DNA from: Paramoeba atlantica
Lineage: Eukaryota > Discosea
DNA: 64,000 nucleotides
Direction of reading: 5' to 3'
NCBI GenBank assembly: GCA_977017575.1
Contig: CDRNVI010000182.1
Coordinates: forward strand, 121,269 to 185,268
Positions 50,818 to 61,398 of the stretch are shown one piece after another. The number at the start of each line of letters is the position of its first letter. Positions within the stretch are counted from its first letter, which is position 1. The position numbers and the translations under genes were made by a program. A model generated the notes under the pieces. It was not told the origin of the DNA. It was given only the letters and a program-made list of their open reading frames with translations, and ran no database searches.

Positions 50818-51744
50818 TTACTCTTTTACACTAGCCCCTCCAATCATTACAATATGATCTTTGAATCCAAATGGGATTGCATTCACAAACAAATGATCTT
50901 CAGGAGCCTTAGAGAGAAAGAAGATGTGGTCAATGCATTGACCTTGAAAATGGGTAAGTTCTAACCAGTTGAGGCAAGATAGATTCAAATCAGAGAGGTG
51001 TTCAATTAATTTCTGGCAATTGGTTTCATTTAAGTTCCAATTGAGATCCCCAACTAGAATATTTTTGTTCTGGGGAGAAAAAAACCAGGAGAATTCTTCT
51101 ATTAGGTGTTTTAGTTTCAGACCAGGGTGGTGATAAACATTGAGGGCTGAGAATTCTTGATTTTGGATGAAAACTTTTAAACCAAACAATCTACCTTCAT
51201 TTTTCTCAAAAAAGAAGGGAGAGGGATCTCTCAATCCTTCCACACATCTAATTCCAATCACAAGGCCACGTTTCCTCTTAAAGAAGAAGTTATGAAACCA
51301 AATGTACTTCCTCAAGTGGTTCTTGAGATGATCAAGATCATTTTCAGATGTTGCATGGGTTTCCTGGAGGAAGATGAACAAGAGCCAGGAGCTAGCTGCC
51401 ATTCTCTTGCAGATCTTGAGTTTTTCTTCATTTTGCAACCTATTTATATTCCAGGAGAGAACTCTTAGGTCAGGGAACTGAGAAAAATGACAAATTTGGG
51501 GTAACTCAGGGGGATTGGATTTCAGAGCAAGGATTTGAGAATCACACAGTCTCTCTTGGGGGAAAGGGGAGTTGAGGGAGGTGGGGGGATTGAAGAGTTG
51601 AGAGATTAGTTGGGATTTGTTGACAATTGTTAAAGGAGGGGGTTGAAGTTGAACATTAGATCTCAGGGAGAGGGGTTGAAGGAGTCCATATTTTCTGATA
51701 TTTTGATTATTCTTTTTTCCTTTTTTTTTCTTTTTATTCACCAT
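50818..51744 (-). CDS. LINE-6 APE-type endonuclease, 308 codons uninterrupted
   Basis: Best-preserved enzyme in the window. It starts with a basic MVNKKKKKGKKN, then LRVLSWNINRLQ (Asn), FIFLQETHATSEN (catalytic Glu), RGLVIGIR, NILVGDLNWNLNET (Asp and Asn), QCIDHIFFL (Asp) and GFKDHIVMIGG (Asp-His). These are the successive motifs of the exonuclease III/APE fold, which nicks target DNA to prime reverse transcription. It ends at a TAA at 50818, one codon run before the linker, so in this copy it would be released without RT. The start may be the true ORF2 start. Confidence 0.8.
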   Translation of the reverse strand: MVNKKKKKGKKNNQNIRKYGLLQPLSLRSNVQLQPPPLTIVNKSQLISQLFNPPTSLNSPFPQERLCDSQILALKSNPPELPQICHFSQFPDLRVLSWNINRLQNEEKLKICKRMAASSWLLFIFLQETHATSENDLDHLKNHLRKYIWFHNFFFKRKRGLVIGIRCVEGLRDPSPFFFEKNEGRLFGLKVFIQNQEFSALNVYHHPGLKLKHLIEEFSWFFSPQNKNILVGDLNWNLNETNCQKLIEHLSDLNLSCLNWLELTHFQGQCIDHIFFLSKAPEDHLFVNAIPFGFKDHIVMIGGASVKE

Positions 51745-51965
51745 CTTTTGTTCTATCTTTTGGTATTTCTTTCCTTTTTTTTAATTAACTTCTGACTTAG
51801 AACTTTCTTTTGACTTTTTTTTTTTTTTTCTTTTTTCTTTAAACTTTTCTTCTTTTTTCTTTTAAACAATAGAGAAGCTTCCCTGAGGGTCATCAGGAGA
51901 CAATTTTGGGCTTCCATCAAGGTCAGCATCTTGAAATCAAGAGGGAAAGGGGGAATCAGTAATTT
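51745..51965. other. LINE-6 ORF1-ORF2 spacer, T-rich
   Basis: T-rich spacer (A-rich in LINE sense) between the Ser-rich segment and the endonuclease start; the same spacer is at 30270-30485. Nothing else seen. Confidence 0.6.
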
Positions 51966-52287
51966 AATTGTGGTATGATGGCTTAGTTGGTAAAACAGCT
52001 ATTGCTTCAATTCAGGGTTGCAGGTTCAAATCCCAAAGAAGAAAATATTAAAACATTATTTTCTCTTCCTGCTCACTTGAATGTGAAAAACAAAATAGAT
52101 TATTCTTTGCCCTGTCTACTAAAAAGCAGAGAATAAATTCCCTGAGAAGGAGTTTAAGTGAATTAAAGGTCTTTAGACCATTTGAACCTAAAGAAATGAA
52201 ATTCTATCCTTGTTATTTTTAACTTTAAAAAATTAGTGGCTTTGGGTTAGGTCATTACTTAATAAAGTCCAGTGTTAAAAAGAAAAA
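51966..52287 (+). mobile_element. SINE-A copy 5
   Basis: Full length, inserted in the LINE-6 Ser-rich region. Flanks AAAGGGGGAATCAGTAATT and AAAAGGGGAATCAACAATT are an imperfect target duplication; the homologous empty site is at 30562-30584. Confidence 0.9.
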
Positions 52288-52514
52288 GGGGAATCAACAA
52301 TTCTTTGACCATTGCTAGAATGAGAACTGAATGAAAAAGTTGAAAATTCATGTTTGTCTGAATTACTAAAAGAGGTAGTGTTTTTCTAGTTTTGCAGGCT
52401 GGTAATGTTCTTTTTCTGGGTTGCTATTTTGGCTTGTGATCTAGGAACTTTATCAAAGACATCTTCAGAGGGAAGGACACTTTGGACACCAGTGGAGGAA
52501 GAAGGGAGAGGGAC

Positions 52515-52836
52515 AATTGTGGCATGATGGCTTAGTTAGTAAAACAGCTATTGCTTCAATTCAGGGTTGCAGGTTCAAATCCCAAAGAGGAAAATATTAA
52601 AAATATTATTTTCTCTTTCTGCTCACTTGAATGTGAAAAACAAAACAGATTATTCTTTGCCCTGTTTGCTAAAAAGCAGAGAATAAATTCCCTGAGAAGG
52701 AGTTTGAGTGAATTAAAGGTTTTTAGATCATTTGAACCTAAAGAAGTGAAACTCTATCCTAGTTATCTTTAATCTTAAAAAATTAGTGGCTTTGGGTTAG
52801 GCCATTACCTAATAAAGTCCAGTGTTAAAAAGAAGA
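52515..52836 (+). mobile_element. SINE-A copy 6
   Basis: Full length. Flanks GAAGAAGGGAGAGGGAC and GAAGAAGGGGGAGGGAC give a 17-bp duplication with one mismatch. The A box has TTAGTTAGTA. Confidence 0.9.
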
Positions 52837-52930
52837 AGGGGGAGGGACACCAGTGGAGGAAGAGGAAGAAGGGACACCAGTGGAGGAAGATGGGAGAGGA
52901 ACACCTCTAGAGTTTCTCACTTTGCTACTT

Positions 52931-53030
52931 TTTTTCTTTTTAACACTGGACTTTATTAGGTGATGGTTTAACCTAAAGCCACTAATTTTTTAAGGTTAAA
53001 GATAATGAAGATAGAATTTCACCTCTTTTT
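52931..53030 (-). mobile_element. SINE-A copy 7, 5'-truncated tail
   Basis: Only the last 100 bp, joined to the A-tail of copy 8 in the same orientation, forming a second dimer. Its T-run boundary is at 53022-53031. Confidence 0.85.
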
Positions 53031-53789
53031 TTTCTTTTTAACACTGGACTTTATTAAGTGATAACTTAACCCAAAGCCACTAATTTTTTAAGGTTAAAAA
53101 TAATAAAGATAGAGTTTCACCTCTTTAGGTTCAAATGGTCTAAAGACCTTTAATTTTTTTTTTTTTCTTTTTGAGGTAAACTTTATTTAATTAGTAGTTC
53201 TTAATTTAAGCCATTTGAATTACATTAAATTTAGTTTGTTTTTAACCTCTAACAAGAAGTAAAGTTTTAAACTTCAACTTAGTTCAGTCAGTCTTTATAC
53301 TGAACTTTAGAACTTCTGCAAGTTCAGGCTGGAGGATGCACATCAGAAGGGAGAATAATTCAAAGTTCCTTTCAAAGGAATTTATCCTCAACTTTTTAGC
53401 AGACAGGGCTAAGATGTAATCTGTTTTGATTTTCACACTTCTTCAAAAGCTCCTCACTCCAATCAAATCACTCTACAGCACCAGAAAAATTTTCCATAAT
53501 ATTGAAAAACTGGAATTTGAACTCACCCCCCCAGGGTTGGACATAGTTGAATTTATAACTAAACTACGAGCACCAACTAAAAGACCTTTAATTCACTTAA
53601 ACTCCTTCTCAGGGAATTTATTCTCTGCTTTTTAGCAAATAGGGCAGAGAATAACCTATTCTATTTTTCACATTCAAGTGAGCAAGAAGAAAAAATAATA
53701 TTTTTAATATTTTCCTCTTTGAGATTTGAACCTGCAACCCTGAATTGAAGCAATAGTTGTTTTACCAACTAAGCCATCATGCCACAATT
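53031..53789 (-). mobile_element. SINE-A copy 8, split by a SINE-B
   Basis: Head at 53789 with A and B boxes, body interrupted at 53156-53579 and resumed to the tail at 53031. The dimer with copy 7 is flanked by TCACTTTGCTACTTTTTT and TCACTCTGTCACTTTTTT, an imperfect duplication. Confidence 0.85.
53156..53579 (-). mobile_element. SINE-B copy 2, nested in SINE-A
   Basis: Matches SINE-B copy 1 throughout. A 14-bp duplication AAAGACCTTTAATT lies at 53142-53155 and 53580-53593. Nesting shows SINE-B was active after SINE-A copy 8 inserted. Confidence 0.9.
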
Positions 53790-53891
53790 CACTCTGTCAC
53801 TTTTTTCTTTTTTCACAAGAATGGTTTTAGAAATTGTATTCGATTTTTTAACTTTCAATATTTTATCTGTGTTGTCTTTCAATTTCTTTTT

Positions 53892-54209
53892 CTTTTTAAC
53901 ACTGGACTTTATTAGATGATGGTTTAACCCAAAGCTACTAATTTTTTAAGGTTAAAAATAATGAGGATAAAGTTTCACCTTTTTAGGTTCAAATGGTCCA
54001 AAGACCTTTAATTCACTCAAACTCCTTCTCAGGGAATTTATTCTCTGCTTTTTAGCAAATAGGGCAAAGGATAATCTGTTCTATTTTTCACATTCAAGTG
54101 AGCAGGAAGAGAAAATAATGTTTTTAATATTTTCCTCTTTGGGATTTAAACCTGCAACCTTGAATTGAAGCAATAGCTGTTTTACCAACTAAGCCATCAT
54201 GCCACAATT
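53892..54209 (-). mobile_element. SINE-A copy 9
   Basis: Full length. A perfect 12-bp duplication CAATTTCTTTTT lies at 53880-53891 and 54210-54221; the empty site in LINE-2 is at about 31008. Confidence 0.9.
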
Positions 54210-56132
54210 CAATTTCTTTTTGCTTTGCCTCACTTTTTCCCTATCTTTATTGATTATTTTTCCTGTTTCTTCAGCTAATAATTGTCTTGGTCTTTTCCTG
54301 AATCTAGCTGTGTTTGAAGCAATAAATTTAACCATTTCAATCAAAACTTGTTGAAGTTTTTCATTCAGTAATTTATATTTCCTGTTTTTGAGGTTTGTAA
54401 CTGTTTTTTTGAGTTTTTTCATTTTCTGCTTCTACCTAAATTTGGTTGGAAGATCCCCCAGCCATGCCCAAGCTTCCTCATCCATACTGAAACTCATTTC
54501 TTTGATCTTTCCTCCTTCCAAGGGGACTTTCACTGTGATTGATCCATCCCTCTTCCCCTCTTCCTTGTTTTCTTCCTCACTATCAACTTCTTTCCCTCTG
54601 ATCATAATTATATCTTTGTCACCATCCTCTTCCCTTCTTTCCTGTTCATTCACTTCCCTCTTTTCTTGTTCATTCTTACCTTCTATTTCAGAGCTATTGC
54701 TCATTCCTTCCTCCTTGCTCTCCATTCCAGCAATTTCAACTTTTTTCTTAGGGATCCATTCTTCAGTTGGCTTTTCTTTTTCATAAATAAATTTCATTCC
54801 TTCATACTTCTTTGCATTTGTGATCATGATTTGATCTTTCTTGAAACTAAAGCTTTGTTGCTCATCTTCAAAAAGCTTGCTAATAGCATCTTCACCTTGT
54901 TTCCAGATGATTTTTGTAGTGCAAGTAAGGCTCACAAGATGGTTTACTCCACATAAGGAGCACTCAACAAGGAGGTGGTATGGTTTGATAAGCATTCAAA
55001 TGGAACACTTGACTTTACTCAAGGTGTTGATTTGGATGAATCCTTTGGTCTTGGCAATAAGGTGGACTAGAGAGAGGAGGATGGACTTATAGAAGATGAT
55101 GATGCAGTCATCAGAGACTTGTACCATTTCTTTAAAATTGAGAGAGGAAAGGTGGTCCTCTCCATTAAATAAATTGTAAATCCACTCATTCTCTGAGACT
55201 TGGTAAGGGAGTTTGATCTTGATCCCCCACAAATGGGTATTATGATTGATTCTCCAAATACAAGAACTCTCAAGTTGGTTGATGATCAGGTTTCCTTTCT
55301 CTTCAATAATAGATTGAATCATGAGGACATCTTCCTCTTTGTGGGCAAGGATAGCATAGTGTTTAGCCCTTGCCTCCACTCTAATACTTCCCTTGAGGTT
55401 GGTTTGGCTTTCAATAGCTCTCAGGAAGTTGGGGAAGATAGAGATCTCATTGGGGAAGGCAAAAGCTTCTACTGGGAAGAGGGGGCATACTCTGGCTCCT
55501 TTGATGAGAGTCAGGTTAAGTTTGGTAGCAAGGCAAGTGGACAGGGAGGCATTCTTAATATCAATCATTTCCCAAAGCTTGGCAATTGTTTGGTTTATAC
55601 CTGGGACTGCTTTTTTCAGAAATAATGGTATTGAATTAGTGTTTCCTCCAGCAACTCTGTTGAAAAACAGGTTAGAGCTTTTGGAAGACATAATTGGATA
55701 GAGTAAGTTGAGAGCTATCAGCAGATATGCTCAGCTCCCTGTGGGGTGGTCTTCTACCATAGCAAACTTGAGAAAGGGAAGATAACAGCAAAAAAAAACC
55801 CTCAAATGATTCCTAAGGATTTTTTTTTAAGTCTACTGTATGATTTTCAGAGTCTTTATATCAATCATCTCCCAAAGCTTAGCAATTGTTTGGTTCATAT
55901 GTTGGAGTGAGATCTGCTTCCAATACAGAAGTTGTGCCTTTCAGTGCCTTTTCAGTGCCTTTAGAACCTTCCCTGAGCTTCCCCAGGCTTCCTTGAGCCT
56001 CCTTGAGCCTTCCCTGAGCTTCCTTAATGCCTTTTATCATGAGTTTTAGTCCTTTCAGAGAGCTCTGAGCCTCACAGACAGCCATGTACCATTTTATTAT
56101 AATTTTAGCTAAAATCATAAGATTTTTTGTGT
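54130..56132 (-). repeat. Right arm, diverged proximal part
   Basis: Inverted homologue of 33335 to about 35330. It includes SINE-A copy 9, which the left arm lacks, so that SINE inserted after the duplication or was never copied. Confidence 0.8.
54210..55691 (-). pseudogene. LINE-6 ORF1 (Gag-like)
   Basis: Starts ATG at 55691 (MSSKSSNLFFNRVAGG), the only copy here with the presumed original start. It is open to 54996; after a TGA the same product continues 54995-54432 with the knuckle ECSLCGVNHLVSLTC (C-x2-C-x3-H-x5-C), the Lys/Glu-rich part and the coiled coil, then to 54210 after another stop. It presumably binds LINE RNA. Homologous to the left-arm ORF1, with many substitutions. Confidence 0.75.
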
Positions 56133-56793
56133 TCTTTTTATTCAATTTTCATGTTTGTGTTTTGCCCCCTTTTTCTTGCTGCTTTGCTGCTTTCTACCTT
56201 TTTTCTGCTTTCTTGTCACTTTCTCTCTTTTTTTCTGCTTTCCTTTGTGATTTTTTGGCTTGCTTTGCTTGCTTTCTGTTTTTTTCTTTTGTTGTTATCA
56301 TCTTTTGTTGCTTTCTTCCTTCTTTGGTTGCTGTGTTGACTTGGGATTCTGATTTAAGTTGAGTTTCAGCAATTCTGTGCTTTTCTCAGTTGTGATTCCT
56401 TTTGTTGTTCTTCTTTTTGCTTTTTTGTTTCCTTGTTGTTGTTTTCTTGTTCTGTTAGTGTTGGCTGGAGATCCTTCTTATAAAGGTTTTAATTCAAAGT
56501 TTCTGTTTCTCTTTCTTTTCTCTTGTTTTCTCTGTTGATTCTGCTCCCCTCCTCACATCTATTCTCACACATACCTGGAACTGTTTTTTTCAGGAATAAT
56601 GGTGTTGAATTAGTGTTTCCTCCAGCAACTCTGCTGAAAGACAAGTTAGAGCTTTTGGAGGATATAATTGGATAGAGTAAGTTGAGAGCTATCAGCAGAT
56701 ATGCTCAACTTCCTGTGGGGTGGTTTTCTACCACAGCAAACTTGAGAAAGGGAAGATAATAGCAAAAAAGAACCCTCAGATAACTTCTAAGGG
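55829..56793 (-). mobile_element. LINE-derived unit 2, right-arm copy
   Basis: Mirror of 32674-33638 with the same LTR insertion and the same internal jump to GACTCTGAAAATCATA. Its lower-coordinate part carries substitutions relative to the left arm; the higher part does not. Confidence 0.7.
55900..56569 (-). mobile_element. Solo LTR, right-arm copy
   Basis: Mirror of 32898-33567 at the orthologous site with the same TATG duplication. Identity to the left copy is complete above about 56133 and imperfect below it. Confidence 0.85.
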
Positions 56794-56807
56794 TTTTTTT
56801 TTTTTTT

Positions 56808-57338
56808 AGTTTCCTTTCTCTTCAATAATAGATTGGATCATAAAGCTATCTTCCTCCTTGTGGGCAAGGATGGCATAGTGTTTGGTTCTTGCCTCCACTC
56901 TAATACTTCTCTTGAGGTTGGTTTGACTTTCAATAGCTCTCAGGAAGTTGGGGAAGGTAGGAATCTCATTGGAGAAGGCAAAAGCTTCTACTGGGGAGAG
57001 GGGGCATACTCTGGCTCCTTTAATGAGAGACAAGTTGAATTTGGTAGCAAGGTGAGTGGAAAGGAAGGCATTCTTAATATCAATCATCTCCCAAAGCTTA
57101 GCAATCATTTGGTTCATATTTGAGACTGCTTTTTTCAAAAATAGTAGTATTGAATTAGCATTTCCTCCAGCAACTCTGTTGAAAAACAAGTTAAAGCTTT
57201 TGGAAAACATAATTGGATAGAGTAAGTTGAGAACTATCAGCAGATATGCTCAGCTCCCTGTGGGGTGGTCTTCTACCACAGCAAACTTGAAAAAGAGAAA
57301 ATATCAGCAAAAAAGAACCCTCAGATGATTTCTAAGGG
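56808..57338 (-). mobile_element. LINE-derived unit 1, right-arm copy
   Basis: Mirror of 32129-32659; ORF1 start at 57210, open to 56806. A-tracts at 56794-56807 and 57339-57348. Confidence 0.7.
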
Positions 57339-57348
57339 TTTTTTTTTT

Positions 57349-59495
57349 AGAAGAAGGAGGATATCTTCATGATCCAATCTATTATTAAAAAGAAAGAAAA
57401 CCTGATCACCAACCAACTCAAGAGTTCTTGTATTTGGAGAGTTAATCATGATGCCCATTTGTGGGGGATCAAGATCAAACTCTCTTTTCAAATTTCAGAG
57501 AATGAGTGGATTTACAATTTATTCAATAGAGAACCACCTTCCCTCTCTCAATTTCAAAGAAGTGGTACAAGTCTCTGAAGACTGCATCATCATCTTCTAC
57601 AAATCCATTCCCCTTTCTCTAGTTTGCCTTATTGTCAAGACCAAAAAATTCATCCAAATCAATATTTTGATTAAAGCCAAGTGTTCCATTTGAACACCAA
57701 CCAAACCATACCACCTCCTTATTGAGTGCCCCCTCTGTGGGGTAAACCATCTTACAAGCCTTACTTGCACTGTAGAGATCATCCAGAAACAAGGAGAGGA
57801 TGCCATCAGCAAGCTTTTTGAAGAAGAGCAACAAAGCTTTAGTCTTGAGAAAGATCAAATCATGATCACAAATGCAAAGAAGTATGAAGAAATGAAATTT
57901 ATTGATGAAAAAGAAACATCAACTAAAGAACAATGCCTTAAGGAAAAAGATAAAATTGCTGAAATGGAGAGTGAGAAGAAAGAAATGAGCAAAGGTTCTA
58001 AAACACAAGGTAAGAATGAACAAAGAAAGAGGGAAGTGAATGAACAGAAAAGAAGAAAAGAGGATGGTGATGGAGATATAATTATAATCAAAAGAAGAAA
58101 GACTAATAGTAAGGAAGAAAACAAGAAAGAAGAGAAGAGTGATGGGTCAGTCACAGTGAAAATCCTTTTGGAAGGAGGAGAGATTGAGGAAATAAGTTTT
58201 GGTATGAGTGAGAAAGCTTGAGCATGGCTGGGGAATCTTCCAACCCAATTCAGGTGGAAGCAGGGAATGAAAAAACTAAAAAAAATAGTTACAAACCTTG
58301 AAAATAGCAAATATAAATTACTGAACAAAAAGCTTCAATAAGTTTTAATTGAAACAGTTCAATTTATTACTTCAAACACAGCTAAATTCAAGAAAAGACC
58401 AAGACAATTATCAGCAGAAGAAACAAGAGAAATAATCAATAAAGATAGAGAAAAAGTAAGGCAAAGCAAAAAGAAATTGAAAGGCAATACAAACAAAATG
58501 TTAGAAGCTAAAAAATTGAATATAATTTCCAAAACCATTCTTGCAGGGAAGGAAAAAAATAACAGGATGAGAAATTCTAGAGGTGTTTCTTTCTCTTCTC
58601 CCTCCACTGATGTCCCCTTCCCTTCTCCTTCCACTAATGTTACTTCCCCTTCTTCCTCCACTGGTGTCCCTTTCCTTGCTTCTTTCACTGGTGTCCAGAG
58701 TGTCCCTCTCTCCAAAAATGTCCTTGATGGAGTTCCTGGATCACAAGCTAAAAAAATAACCCAAAAAAAGAACATTGTTACTGGTCTACAAAATCAAAAA
58801 AACATTATCTTTTTTAGTAATTTAGATGAACATGAATTTTCAACTTTTTCATTTGGTTCTCATTCTGGCAATGGCCAAAAAATTGCTGATTCTCCCTTTC
58901 CCTCTTGTTCTTGGGATGCCAGTCTTGATGGAAGCTTAAAATCATCCCCAAATGACCCTCAGGAAAGCTTTTCTATTGTTTAAAAGGAAAAGAGGAAAAG
59001 TTTAAAGAAAAAAAGGAAAAAAAAAAAAGAAAAAACCAGAAAAAAAAGGAAAAAAGTTGAAAAAAAGTTCTAAGTTGGAAGTTAATTAAAAAAAAAAGAA
59101 AGAAATACCAGAAGATAGAGTGAAAGATGGTGAACAAAAAGAAAAAAAAAGAAAAAAAGAATAATCAAAATATCAAAAAGTATGGATTCCTTTAATCTCC
59201 CCCCTTGAGATTTGATGCTCAACTTCAACCCTCTCCTTTGATGGTTGTCAATAAGTCCCAACTAATTTCTCAACTTTCTATTCCCCCCACCTCCCTCAAC
59301 TCCCCTTTCCCCCAAGAGAGACTTTGTGATTTTCAAATCCTCTCTCTGAAATCTAACCCTCTTAATTTACTCCAAATTCAATGTTTTTCTTGTTTCCCTA
59401 ACTTGAAAGTTCTCTCCTGGAATATAAACAAGCTTCAAAATAAAGAAAAACTCAAGATCTGTAAAAAAATAGCAGCTAGTTCCTGCCTTCTATTC
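57349..59495 (+). mobile_element. LINE-2, right-arm copy
   Basis: Mirror of 29972-32118. In plus sense it contains the ORF1 C-half (57369-58328), the Ser/Pro-rich frame (58477-58983) and the endonuclease start (59205-59495). The knuckle ECPLCGVNHLTSLTC is at about 57722-57766. Confidence 0.75.
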
Positions 59496-59960
59496 TTTTT
59501 TTTTTTCCACTAAACATCAGAAAATGCTATTAATTTATTAAAGTAAAAAACCATCATATAGATAGAAAAGATAGTTTAGGTTTTACCAATTGGTAACATA
59601 GACATGGTTAATAATATTTAAATTAATTAATTTTTAAAATAGTTAGTTAATCTTCATCATCACTTGGAGAAAGTTTACCTTCTTTAAAGATTACATATCT
59701 TTTTTTTTTTTTTTCTTTTCTTTCTGTTCTTTTTATTATCCAACATACTTTCATATAACTTGTCACTTAGGATTGAAGTAGAATATATATTATAGAGGTT
59801 TTTAGAAAGGGCTACAGGTGTTATCAAGGTTCCATCAAAAGAGAGAGGTTTGGAGAAGTATACCACTTGAATTGTAATCACTAAACCTTGAAATTTCCTC
59901 AAGAGTGTAGAAAAAGGGATAGAATAACTTTAATTATACTTAAGGAAGTTGTTCAATTTA

Positions 59961-60284
59961 TTTTTTCTTTTTAACACTAGACTTTATTAGGTAATGATCT
60001 AACCCAAAGCTATTAATTTTTTAAGGTTAAAGATAATGAGGATAGAGTTTCACTTCTTTAGGTTTAAATGGTCCAAAGACCTTTAATTCACTTAAACTCC
60101 TTCTCAGGAACTTTATTCTCTGCTTTTTAGTAGATAGAGTAAAGAATAACCTGTTCTGTTTTTCACATTCAAGTGAGTAAGAAGAGAAAATAATATTTTT
60201 AATATTTTCTTCTTTGGAATTTGAACCTACAACCCCAAATTGAAGCAATAGCTATTTTATCAACTAAGCCATCATGCCACAATT
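59961..60284 (-). mobile_element. SINE-A copy 10 (mirror of copy 2)
   Basis: Identical to 29183-29506 in inverted orientation; not an independent insertion. Confidence 0.9.
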
Positions 60285-61074
60285 GGGGTTGTTTAGTTTA
60301 GTCTATAAAAAAGAGTTATCAACAATCCATTTTTCTTCAGTTTTTCCAACTTATCTAATACAAGGATTCCATTTGAGATCATTAACAGCAGCTATTCCAT
60401 CCATAACTGACCAACTAACAGCAGTAGCAATAGCATCAGTATGTTTGTTGAGTTTATAAAAAATATGAATAAATTCAATATTTTCAAATCTAACAGCAGT
60501 TGCTCTAATCTCAATCAACAGGAGGTTAAGTTCATGGTTACTAATATTGTGATTCTTAGAAACTGCCTTAATTAATATCATATAATCACCAACAATTTAG
60601 ATATGAGAACCCAAACCTCTTGCACTCTTTAATCTCAAGAGACAGCTTTTGAATTCATTAACATTATTTGTACTAAAGAAAATAGTTTCAACATCAATCA
60701 GAATTTCCTTTCCATCTCTGAAAATAGCATAGCTAGCACCACCAAGGTGAGAATCAGTACAACTTGAACCATCATAGAAAACTTGTAAGTCTTTAAACTT
60801 GAACTTTTCAATCTCTCTCTTTTTCTTTGCAGAGGTTGGGTTTTTACAAAGAGGTTTGGGAAGGAATTTGTTCTTTTTTAAGATTTTGTAAAAGATATCA
60901 ATAGCATACTCAGCAAATTGAGATCTTTCAGCACACACAGTTATTCACAGTGTAAGTAAGACAGCACTCACTATTGAGGTGAAGAGGTTTGAGCAGTATT
61001 GAACAGTAAGTTCACACACAAAGAAAGAGGATTCTCAAGATGGAAGTTTCAACTTTATGCAGCTTTGTCCCATC

Positions 61075-61398
61075 TTTTTTCTTTTTAACACTGGACTTTA
61101 TTAGGTAATAGTCTAACCCAAAGCCACTAATTTTTTAAGGTTAAAAATAATAAGGATAGAGTTTCACTTCTTTAGATTTAAATGGTTCAAAGACCTTTAA
61201 TTCACTTAAACTCCTTTTCAGGGAATTTATTCTCTGCTTTTTAGCAAATAGGGCAGAGAATAACCTATTCCATTTTTCATATTCAAGTGAGCAAGAAGAA
61301 AAAATAATATTTTTAATATTTTCTTCTTTGGGATTTGAACCTGTAACCCTGAATTGAAGCAATAGTTATTTTACCAACTAAGCCATTATGCCACAATT
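61075..61398 (-). mobile_element. SINE-A copy 11 (mirror of copy 1)
   Basis: Identical to 28069-28392 in inverted orientation; not an independent insertion. Confidence 0.9.

Larger units (their letters stand above)
49331..55819 (-). mobile_element. LINE-6: longest LINE copy, 5' end to RT fingers, carrying six SINE-A segments and a SINE-B
   Basis: In minus sense: 5' end (TCCTTAGGA hairpin, preceded by A-tract 55820-55828), ORF1 from ATG at 55691, Ser-rich tail, endonuclease, linker and RT fingers. It breaks off near 49331 within motif A, where the T3 leader begins. The SINE insertions lie in the ORF1 tail and in the RT. Removing them restores LINE sequence with target duplications. Host LINE is older than its SINEs. 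Confidence 0.8.

Noticed and set aside
54390..55701. Plus-strand ORFs opposite LINE-6 ORF1
   Set aside because: They overlap the ORF1 frame on the other strand and match nothing; the same shadows recur opposite LINE-3 ORF1.
57339..57400. Twin-priming inversion at the LINE-2/unit 1 junction
   Set aside because: The ORF1 segments on the two sides overlap in content (both contain the EED...MIQSII stretch), so they are two copies and not one inverted element.
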